From the NCBI GenBank assembly GCA_032433595.1, contig JASWJB010000422.1:1-31128 (forward strand): 31,128 nt of DNA, in the 5' to 3' direction. Below are positions 20,717 to 31,128 of this stretch, piece after piece; the first letter of the stretch is position 1; every line of letters begins with the position of its first letter. The notes beneath the pieces were generated by a model. That model saw nothing but the letters and a program-made list of their open reading frames with translations, searched no databases and was not told the DNA's origin. Source of the stretch: Conoideocrella luteorostrata. Its lineage: Eukaryota; Ascomycota; Sordariomycetes; Hypocreales; Clavicipitaceae. The position numbers and the translations under genes are program-made.

Positions 20717-23700
20717 ATGCCGGCTACAGCACCACGGCCATTGAGACGCGCCGCAGCAAGGCGGACGGCCGTTATCGACTCTGATGATGAAGATGAGATT
20801 GGCAACACCACCAGGGTGCGCGCCGATGAGGAGACAGAATACACCCCAGAACCGTCAAGAGCATCTAGACGTCAGACTCGCAGTGGACGGCTCTCCATTG
20901 CGCCGGCCGCCGCGCCTGCGCCAGCGTCAGGTCCACGGCGTTCGCGTGTCAAGAAGGCTTCCATCGCAGCAACTGAGCCCGACGAGCTTGAGGGAAGCCC
21001 AGAGCCAAGCCTGGCTCTTGAAGCCGACACTACAATACGGCAAGAACCACAGACGCCTCCAAAGAAACCCTCTCCAAGGAAGCGAAAAAGCACGGTACCT
21101 CGAGCATCGATAGCCCCCACAGAAGAATTAGCACCCCCCGTGCCAAAGCAGTCCTCGTCTCCAGAGGCAAGTCAGATTCACGGTTCACCACTAGCAGATA
21201 TTACCGCTGTCAGTGTGAATACAGCCCAAAATGCCGACGAGACGCAAGCTACCATCAAGCCAATCAAGCCTTTCGATACTATTATGGACAAGCCTTTGGA
21301 TATCGTCCTCAAATCGCGTACTATGACGGTACCATTCGTCGAGGAATCCAATTCCACGCCAAAATCTCGCATCGTTTTGACTCACTTGGTACTAAATAAT
21401 TTCAAGAGCTATGCTGGTCGCCAGGAAGTAGGTCCCTTCCACGCTTCTTTCTCTTCGGTTGTCGGCCCCAACGGATCTGGAAAATCCAACGTCATTGATT
21501 CGTTGCTCTTTGTATTTGGTTTCAGAGCAAGCAAGATGCGTCAGGGCAAAATCTCGGCGCTTATCCACAACTCTGCCCAGTACCAGAATTTGGAATTCTG
21601 TGAAGTCGAGGTCCACTTTCAAGAAGTCATGGACAAGCCCAATGGCTCCGAAATCATACCCAACTCGACACTCGTCATTTCGAGAAGGGCTTTCCGCAAC
21701 AACACGAGCAAGTACTACATCAACGGCAAGGGATCCGACTTTACAACTGTCACAACTTTACTCAAAGATCATGGTGTTGATTTGGACCATAAACGATTCT
21801 TGATTTTACAGGGAGAGGTTGAATCCATCGCTCAAATGAAGCCCAAAGCTGCTAACGAGCATGAAGATGGCTTGCTCGAGTACCTCGAGGATATCATTGG
21901 GACCTCTAAATACAAGACCCCAATCGAGGAGTCTGCGACCGAGGTTGAAACCTTGAACGATGTTTGCATGGAGAAGAGCGGTCGTGTCCAGCATGTTGAA
22001 AAGGAAAAGCATAGTCTTGAAGACAAGAAAGACAAGGCTCTTGCTTATATCCGCGACGAAAATGAGCTGACAATGAAGCAGTCCGCTTTGTACCAACTTT
22101 TCATCCATGAATGCAATGCCAATATCAATGTTACCGAAGAAGCCATTAGCCAGATGCAAGCTCAGTTGGATGAAGAATTGGAGAAGCACCAAGGCAGTGA
22201 ACAATTCATCAAGGATTTAGACAAACAATATTCTAAAGGGAGCAAGGAAGTAGAGACGCACGAAAAACAAACTCAGGGACTTGTCAAAGACCTGGCCAAG
22301 TTCGAGCAAGAACGTGTCAAGTTTGATGAGAAGCGCAAATTTCTTGTAGATAAGAAAAAGAAGCTCCAGAGGACCATCGACAACGCCCAGCACGCAACCA
22401 ACGATGCTGATGAAACCATCGAAGACAGCAACAGAGATATAGAGACTCGGACGCAAGAGGTGGCTGAGCTGGAGGAACAGGTCAAGGTTGAAGAGGCTGA
22501 GTTGGCCAAGATCCGGGATAGCCTCAAGGGCAAAACTCAAGCCTTCTCTGACAAGATTGCTGCCAAGCAAAAGTCCCTCGAGCCTTGGATGGAAAAAATC
22601 AACCAGAAGCAGTCTGCCATTGCCGTCGCCGAAAGTGAGATGAATATTCTCAAGGAGAAGGCAAATGCTGGTGCAGTTGCAATTGAAGAATTGGACGGCA
22701 AAGTTGCCACCATTGAACAGAACAAGGTTACCAAGACAAAGGAACTCAAAGCCTGCGAAGTAGAAAAGGGTAAACTTCAGGAAGAAGCCGACAAGATGAT
22801 TTCAGAACTGGCGATTCTCTCTGAAAAGGAGCCCAAGATACGAGCCAAGATTTCAAACACACGACAGAAAGCTGATGAGGCTCGCTCTAACTTAGCGAAT
22901 ACACAGGCTCGAGGCAATGTTTTGACGGCACTGATGCGTATGAAAGAGTCCGGTCGCATTGATGGCTTCCACGGACGCCTAGGCAATCTCGGAACCATTG
23001 ATCAGAAGTATGATGTTGCCGTCTCAACTGCTTGCTCTGCTCTTGACAACTTTGTAACTGAGACTGTGGAGTCTGGCCAGCAATGTATTGAGTACTTGAG
23101 AAAGAACAACTTGGGTCGCGGTAACTTCATCTGTTTGAACAAGTTGAAAACTCGGGATATGTCTCCAATTCAAACTCCCGAGGATGCGCCACGGTTGTTT
23201 GACCTTGTCAAAGCGAACGACAAGTTTCGGCCCGCGTTCTACCATGCGATGCAAGATACATTAGTAGCCAATGATCTTGCCCAAGCGAACCGTATTGCCT
23301 ACGGTGCTAAGCGATGGCGCGTGGTCACCTTAGCGGGCGAACTCATCGACAAATCAGGTACCATGTCAGGAGGTGGCTCAACAGTCAAGAAGGGCCTCAT
23401 GTCGTCCAAAATCGTTACAGATATCACCAAGGAGCATGTGGCCAAGCTAGAACAGGACCGGGATACATATGAGGCAACGTTTCAGGAGTTTCAAGAATAC
23501 CAGCGCGAATGCGAGGGTAAGTTGAAGGATCTCAACACCAAAATTCCAGAACTTGAAACCAAGATGCAAAAGATTCGTCTCGAAATTGAGAGCGCCACTC
23601 GAAATCTCTCCGATGTGAAGAAGCGTATCAAGGAGGTCAGCCAGGAACATCAGCCATCTGCATCTGACTCGACCCGCGTCGCTGCTCTTGAGAAGGAAAT

Positions 23701-25300
23701 TGCCCAGCTTGGGGCAGAAATCGAGCAGCTGCATAGTGAAACCGCCAGTGTTGAAGAGGAAATCAAGGCTTTGCAAGACAAGATTATGGAGGCTGGTGGA
23801 GAGAAGCTTCGAAGTCAGCGGGCCAAGGTCGACCACCTTAAGGAACAGATCAACACTAACAATGAGGAAATGTCTAATGCCGAAGTCCGCAAAGTCAAAG
23901 CTGAAAAGCAAAAGGTCAAGCTTTCTAAAGACATTGCAAAAGCAAACAAGGAACAAAACGTCGCCGTGCAGGACCTTGAAAAACTCGAAGACGACGTCAA
24001 TAACCAAGGTGAAAAGGCAGAGGAACTCAAAGCCCACGTGAAGCAAGCCGAGACAGAGTTGATGTCCAGACGCGAGGAGCTCAGGGCCTTCAAGAAGGAG
24101 CTTGACGCTAAGACGGCAGAGCTTAACAAAAGCCGAGCTGTTGAAATTGAAATGCGGAATAAGCTGGAAGAAAACCAGAAAGTCTTGATTGAAAATGAGA
24201 AGCGACTTCGATACTGGGACGATAAGCTCTCAAAACTTGTGCTGCAGAATATTGAGGATCTCACTGGCGAATCTCGTTCCACCAGGCAACCAACGAAGTC
24301 TCAGGAACCTGAGGAGCCTATGAAGCAAGATGGTGATTCTTCAGAGACCGAAGACAAAGAAGATGTTGAAATGGCTGAGCCACCAACTGATTGTGTAAAC
24401 GAGGCCCAGGATGCTAGCATGGTTGATGCAGACACGGACAACGAATTAACAGATGCTCGCTCTAACAATCCTCAATACGAGCTACCTCAATACACTCCCG
24501 ATGAGCTTGCTGACATGAGCAAAGAGACTTTAAAGGGCGAGATTGCCGCACTGGAAGAGAGGACGCAAAATGTAAACGTCGACCTTGGTGTCTTGGCAGA
24601 GTACCGCCGCAGAGTCGAAGAGCATGCCAGTCGATCATCAGACTTGCAATCAGCCATTGCGCAGCGAGATAGCGCCAAGAAACGTTGCGATGACCTCCGC
24701 AGACTACGACTGGAGGGCTTTATGGAGGGTTTTAGCGCCATCTCCCTGCGTTTGAAGGAGATGTACCAAATGATCACCATGGGTGGTAATGCGGAACTGG
24801 AACTTGTGGACAGCTTAGATCCTTTCAGTGAAGGAATCTTGTTCAGTGTGATGCCACCCAAGAAGAGCTGGAAGAACATTGGCAATTTGTCTGGTGGTGA
24901 GAAGACGCTGAGTAGTTTGGCTCTGGTCTTCGCACTTCACCACTACAAACCCACGCCTCTTTACGTCATGGACGAGATTGATGCTGCTCTGGATTTCAGA
25001 AATGTGAGTGTTCCCTTGGCCTGTTTTGTATTTCCACACTCAGTGCTAACATAGTAATTTTAGGTATCCATTGTCGCGAACTACATCAAAGAGAGGACCA
25101 AAAATGCCCAGTTCATTGTCATCTCCTTGCGAAACAACATGTTCGAGCTTGCGGCTCGTTTGGTGGGTGTTTACAAGGTAAACCAAATGACTAAGAGCGT
25201 GACGATTGAGAACAAGGATTATATTGCTAGGCCAAAGCCACAGCAACCCCAGCGACCACAAACTGGAACTGGTTTCACAACGACACTGGCGCTCAGGTAA
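20717..25300 (+). CDS. SMC4: Condensin subunit SMC4
   Basis: Two exons, 20717-25003 and 25064-25300, separated by a 60-nt intron with GTGAGT donor, TGCTAAC branch and TTTTAG acceptor; product 1,507 residues. The frame is open slightly further upstream, but the first ATG (MPATAPRPLRRAAARR) is at 20717. A disordered, SP-rich N-terminal tail (1 to about 220) may be a phosphorylation region. The head follows: Walker A GPNGSGKS (250-257), the Smc4-type FGFRASKMRQGKISALIHNS, and FLILQGEVESIAQMKPKA. Next come the first coiled coil (about 400-745), the hinge (about 750-890, GFHGRLGNLG and TMSGGGS), the return coil with an acidic low-complexity insert (about 1190-1253), signature LSGGEKT (from 1391), and Walker B YVMDEIDAALD (Asp1419, Glu1420). 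With SMC2 and the kleisin Brn1 it forms the ATP-driven complex that compacts mitotic chromosomes. The D-loop and C-terminal head strands lie in or next to exon 2. Confidence 0.97.
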
Positions 25301-26512
25301 CATTGGCTTTGGTGAAGATAGATGGTATCGTTGGTTTTGTACATACTGGGATATGTAATTTGGGCTGGAGCAGGCAGGGCATTCTATGACGGCTAACATG
25401 ACGCAAGGCGATTCTGGTAATTTCGTGTAAGATTTTGGATGAATAGAACGAATTAAGTTAAATACCCTAATGGAAGTCACTTGAGCGAGTGCCTTGTATA
25501 GATCTTGATGACACTATGTAACACATGTCGCGATGTGGCAGCCCTTGCTGAGTGGACTTCTTTCATGCGAAGTTTGGCAACAGTGCATGCTCGGCTTGAA
25601 GGGTTAACCTATTTACGAACTACGGCAGTGATATTTCATGATTTCAGCAAGGGAGATACTCGGCGAGCGAGGCTCCAGCCTAACCTCTCACTCAAGAAAC
25701 CTGAGTTAAGGTTGTTTAGTGCCGTAACCTATAACGACTAATGAATAGAGAGCACGACGAGCATCTGTTGACTCGGAACGTTTGTTCGATCGAATCGGAG
25801 CGATAATTACATATTTACTCGGAACAGAAAAAAAAAAAAAAGAAAGCGCTGCGAACGGGCAATGAGGAACTTAGGTTTAACCACCAGCTCTTGAGCGGGA
25901 ATCTTCAGCTGAATTGGTGTTTGGTCTTAAATAAGGGTCAAAGTGAGTGGAAGTGAAAATTGCCGATACCGTAGGGTAGTAATCATAGCAGTGGCCCAGT
26001 GCTTGCCTGATAAAGTGATACCGAAATCTTTTAGAATCTGCCATTAGCTTCGTTTGCCACCTGTTCAAGCCATGCACACAATTAATGATTAATTTTGGGA
26101 CCCGAAGCTGTTTTGTTATCGTCAGCATCTGTGGGCTACTAGTGATGTATCGTCACAGTACTCCGTAAAATGTCGGTCGTTATAATGACATGCACGAATC
26201 GACATTGTACGCACAAGTTGCATTAGTTTCAAGCACTTGCATGAATGTTAGGGGGTACGGTCTGCAAAGCGCAATACGGGCGACATTCAACATGCGTTGT
26301 TTTCTAGTCACATAATGACGCCTTCAATTGGCTGCAGACATCATAGGCACAGACAGGTATTGGCGGGGCATATTCACATCAACGACAAGAAACGTAGTCC
26401 GATTTGAATTTGGAATCTTCCTAGATTCTTAATCCTAGTTGTTCATCTAAACCATTTTTTTCGAATGCAGACGTAAAACATAACCAGACTCCATCCCAAT
26501 CATGAAACCCGT
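25301..26512. other. Convergent intergenic region between SMC4 and RPS26
   Basis: No gene is supported. It holds the 3' ends of both neighbours, an A-rich tract near 25829-25845, and a reverse TACGGAGTA at 26159-26167. An 83-codon ATG frame at 26128-25877 (minus) has no recognisable domain. Confidence 0.5.
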
Positions 26513-27320
26513 TTAAGCCTTGGGGGCAGTAGGGGTGATCTTCTTGCCGTCCTTGTTGTAGCGGACACGTGGGGGAGGAGCACGGTTGCGGCGGCCCACA
26601 CGAGATCGGACACTGTATTATGATATCATGTCAGTCATTCACATCATTAAAACATACCATAGATAATATCGAAGACGGGAGTGTTTGCAATGCAAATGCG
26701 GTGTACGGCCAAGGTTCATCTAAAGCACATACGCCGAGGCGCAGTTGTCACACTCCCAGGAAGGACAACGTACCGGACAATCTTGCCGTGGATAGCGCAA
26801 GAGACGCAGTACTGCAGCTTCAGGTACATCTTGGGGACGGTGTACTCGCTGAAGACGGAGGCATCCGAAATATCACCTGTAAAAACAGCAAGTCAGCGAG
26901 GAGTTCATTTTGTGCGGTTTTCGACATAGCTTTCAGTCCAGCTGTCCGGATTGCGTCGTGTCGCGGCATAAGGTTGGTCAAGGTATCGATTTCGGAATGT
27001 ACGTACGGATGGCGGCAGACTCGACCATGTTACGGATGGTGAATCTCTTGATTGCCTTATCCTTAGGCGTGCAGCGGGAGCAGTTGCTGCATCGGATGGG
27101 CTTGGTGTGGCCGCGGCCCTTCTTGTTGCGACCGCTGCGAGGTAATTGTCAGTAAAATAGCCTGATGAAACTTCGCTCCGTCTCTCGTGTTTCGCGCGTG
27201 AGCAGTGTCGTCTCTGCGTAGAGACTTCAACTTTCATCGACGGCGATACGGAAATCCGTTGAGCGAAGACGTTGAAGGTTGGGAGGTAAATTCGTACTTG
27301 TTCTTTCTCTTCTTGACCAT
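26513..27320 (-). CDS. RPS26: 40S ribosomal protein S26 (eS26)
   Basis: Four exons: 27320-27298, 27134-27007, 26876-26774, 26612-26513; introns 163, 130 and 161 nt. Donors are GTACGA, GTACGT, GTACGT; acceptors are GCAG, ACAG, ACAG; the phases fit (2, 1, 2). The 117-residue product starts [19 protein letters not shown], has the zinc-binding pairs CSNC (Cys23, Cys26) and CVSC (about 74-77), the core [18 protein letters not shown], and ends with KITPTAPKA. eS26 binds near the mRNA exit channel of the small subunit and contacts mRNA upstream of the start codon. Nearly 60% of the transcribed span is intron, as is common for fungal ribosomal protein genes. It is divergent from the ubiquitin-S27a gene, 568 bases away. 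Confidence 0.97.
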
Positions 27321-28421
<1,101 letters not shown>

Positions 28422-30562
28422 ACGCATGACATGGATTTCTGCTTTGGGATGTATTGTGGATGAAAGGGAAACATGGTACTGCCAAAAAGTTGGGCGTTGA
28501 TGTAGCATAGAGCACATCCGGGCTTTGATAATGAATGCTTGACAAAAACTACGGTTAAATAATTTTCCTGCCGTTTTGGTGTCTGCTCCGTGAACTGATG
28601 TGAATGTTGCCGATAACACGAAACTTTTAATATCGCAGTACTCTAACCACACTACGGTTTATTCATCACAAATCGGAGGTCGTTGATGGTACAAATTTTA
28701 TCTGATATCATTACGAGCACTACCGTCGCTACGAGATGTAGCATCCCGAGCGCTTGAAAATTAATCGGCCATCGCGACAGGACCTTTGCAATTTAACCAA
28801 CCACAACTATTGCACTTAACCTTTGAGAAAAAGGGGTATATTAGTTGATATTATTAAGTTACTAAGCGTTGTGACATAGTGTCTCTTTCGACAGGTTCAA
28901 TCACGCGGAGGTGGTGAGAGGATCAGAGCTGTCTGTGGTCCGATTATTTTGTCAGGCGCCTGGTAGTTATCCTTATACTGTTTTTGGCTCTACTCTCAAC
29001 CATCACCACTTGCAAGTTGGCAAGTAATCTGAACTTACAAATATACGCACGAGCATACATTCGAATGAATCTCTTTACTAAATGTTTTGTGATGCAACGG
29101 GAACTACTTGGGTTGTAAAGTCTACTAGTATCTCGACGCACTTGGCAAAGTCACACCTTGTACAGCGACGTCACATAAATGGGGATTCCATGAGAGTACA
29201 TATTTTGTCCAATGTCAATAACCCTCCCGAGATCATCAAGCGGCATGCCCGAGATTGTAGTTTGTGAGATATCTTTCCAGTGCTGATTCGTGGATCGAGG
29301 CATGTACTTCTTGCGGACTGTGATACTAATGCTATTCTTAAAGAAAATCTCCGGTAATTAATGTGATGAGTGAATAAACCAGTAATTTAACATAAGCCAC
29401 ATGTTGTCGTTTGTTATACTGTTTCTTGATAATAGAGAGGTGGAATACCCGACAATTAACATCTTTCCAGTTCAATTGGCCAAATGTGGATCTTAAGAGG
29501 ATGCTATCTGAGTTTTATGGCCATTTCCTTATCAGCATACTCCAAATGACCAGGGATGGATCCAATGCATTTGTGGAAGAATTTTGTCTGGGACATAGCT
29601 AGTGGAATCTGACCATAGAGCAATGCAATCTCGTGGCTAAAGCCCTCCGCCGTTGATTGAGTTGGCGAAAAGTTTGGGTATGCCACCTCCCAACCGCCTC
29701 GAATCATCCTTAGAACATGTCTGAAACGGTCAAATTCAGTTTTTATCCCGTCTGAATAGTGAGAGGCGGCTATGTACTCTGCAAAAGACTTGGAAGTAAA
29801 TCACCAATTTGTTTCTGGTTGCGGAAGCAGTTCGAGGAGAATAGCATTCATGTAGCTTTCGGGGTAAAGCTATTCCTGCGCGACTTTTGACTTTAATGAT
29901 ACCCGATGTTTGCTTATTGAATTTTACATTTAGCGCTGAATTTGAAGCTGGCGGCCTGGATGCTTCAGGACCTGTTACCTTTTTATAGGGAACCTGTGTA
30001 AGTCGCAGGTTGGAAAATTCTTGCTCGAAGATTATTTAACAAAGCGCCGGGAATGTAAAAGGTAGAATATCAAGCATTTAGACATAGAGAGCAACTTAAT
30101 TCGGAGCTGTCACATCATTGTCATTGTATGTCTCACATCTCACTGGGGAAATGACACAAAACTTGATAAATGGTTCGATTCACTCGCGTAAACTTATAGC
30201 CTTGCATTATAACAACAGCAGAGGCTACCAAGATGTATACACCAACACTCGATACCACAAAAACGAACTATTGAAAATACAAGCCAAATGCCCTCGAACG
30301 CCGCAGCCTAGTCCTGCAAAAAACTCCCTTTCAAGCAAATTCGCAACAAGCCGCCTTGAAGGAACGCCAGATCGTTGCTCGTGTAATCGAACAATTCTGT
30401 GACGCTTCCCTCATCGGCCTGATCTAAGAATAAGGGTATTGACCCCCATGATCAGCTCCCAATGACTTCTCTGGTCGTAGTTTTTGTATTGTCCGTACCA
30501 TGCGTGAATTAAGGATATCAAGAATTGGACAGAAATATCTTTTTTTTGCCAAATCGAAATCT
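28422..30562. other. 2.1-kb convergent intergenic region
   Basis: This AT-rich region lies between the 3' ends of ubiquitin-S27a (plus) and NOP56 (minus). Open frames are short and without domains. It is unusually long for a gap between two convergent housekeeping genes, but I can identify neither a non-coding RNA nor a mobile element in it. Confidence 0.5.
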
Positions 30563-31128
30563 TTACTCTTCGTCGTCAGCAGCCTTTGACTTTCTCTTCT
30601 TCTTCTTCTTCTTTTCACCATCATCTACGGGGGCAGCTTCTTCGTCCCGCTTGCGCTTCTTCTCTTTCTTCTCTTTCTTGTCCTTCTTCTCCTTTTTGTC
30701 TTTCTTGGAAGACGTAGGCTCCGGGGCATCGACCATTTCATCGTCGTATTTTTCAGCACCATCACCGAGAACAGCCATTACGGATTTCTATTGTTTTAAT
30801 TAGTATTTGTTTATCTTTGACGACGACTCAACAGATGTACTTACCATGACGTCAGCGTTCTTGGCAGGCTTCTTGCCAGTTGCATAGAACTCCAAACGAT
30901 CTTCGACTTGTTGTCTCAGAGCCTCACCGAATCGTGTTGAAGGCTCCTCAGAGAAGTTGTCGATCCTGCTAGCCATGCTGCACTTGTTGGCAAGATATCT
31001 GGAAATGCGGCCCTTGTTGCGAGTGGCAGCCTTGCCGATGAAGCTGCTGTGGTAAATGAGACCATACTTGGGGGTGTTGCTTTTGGTCTTTAGGGCACGG
31101 AAGAGGGCTTTCTCGGCGCCAAGGATCT
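30563..31128 (-). CDS. NOP56: NOP56 box C/D snoRNP core protein, C-terminal part (runs off right edge)
   Basis: Two exons are visible: 30845 to beyond 31128 (phase 2 at the window end) and 30787-30563, separated by a 57-nt intron (GTAAGTAC donor, AACAATAG acceptor, phase 0). The visible part starts [22 protein letters not shown], the Nop domain that binds the K-turn RNA with Snu13. It continues [21 protein letters not shown], whose [13 protein letters not shown] wording separates Nop56 from Nop58 (which has HKGKISRMLAAK). The last exon encodes the acidic/basic KKDKKEKK tail typical of Nop56/Nop58, here about 55 residues, ending KAADDEE. Nop56 is a nucleolar core protein of snoRNPs that direct 2'-O-methylation of rRNA. 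The N-terminal domain and start lie outside the window. Confidence 0.93.

Noticed and set aside
23447..24046. 199-codon minus-strand open frame rich in Leu, Phe and Val
   Set aside because: It is antisense to the SMC4 coiled coil; hydrophobic complements of Lys/Glu-rich coding sequence mimic membrane proteins.
25877..26128. 83-codon minus-strand frame beginning with ATG
   Set aside because: It is unrecognised, short, AT-rich, and without splice or promoter evidence. I cannot support it as a gene.
26613..26773. Box C-like (TAGATGA, ATGATGT) and CTGA elements in RPS26 intron 3
   Set aside because: The boxes are imperfect, badly spaced and lack a terminal stem, so a C/D snoRNA is not supported.

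Overview
The window looks like nuclear DNA of a filamentous ascomycete (Pezizomycotina; a Sordariomycete, perhaps Hypocreales, is my guess, not something the sequence proves). The grounds are short spliceosomal introns (57-256 nt) with GTRNGN donors, CTAAC-like branch points and YAG acceptors, a fungal CBM1 cellulase, a fungal-type ELYS-domain protein, and eukaryotic SMC4, RPS26, ubiquitin-S27a and NOP56 genes. I saw no convincing tRNA, rRNA, CRISPR array or intact transposon.

Left part (1-18,846) is sparse and accessory in character. It holds a possible first exon leaving the left edge, a decayed CBM1-GH5 endoglucanase on the minus strand (2,889-4,066), a CHAT-domain cysteine protease (6,915-8,990, plus), an UNC93/DUF895-type MFS transporter (9,554-11,122, minus), and, head to head with that transporter, a 679-residue two-domain enzyme (12,854-15,315, plus). 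This enzyme joins a complete MurQ-type N-acetylmuramate-6-phosphate etherase to a BadF/NAGK-type amino-sugar kinase. It is the most interesting gene here: one chain could phosphorylate MurNAc and convert it to GlcNAc-6-phosphate, the chemistry bacteria use to salvage peptidoglycan sugar. The adjacent transporter is a candidate partner. A gene-poor stretch of about 3.5 kb follows (15,316-18,846).

Right part (18,847-31,128) is a housekeeping block: an ELYS-domain nuclear pore assembly protein (minus) divergent from condensin SMC4 (plus); 40S ribosomal protein S26 (minus, four exons) divergent from ubiquitin-40S S27a (plus); and the 3' end of the snoRNP protein gene NOP56 (minus), which runs off the right edge. 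The two divergent pairs suggest shared promoters for nuclear-architecture genes and for ribosomal genes.

The 9-mer TACGGAGTA occurs seven times counting both strands, including a perfect 16-nt palindrome, always outside recognised exons. Exon boundaries were set by reading splice sites and by remembered family sequence; no database search or transcript data were available.
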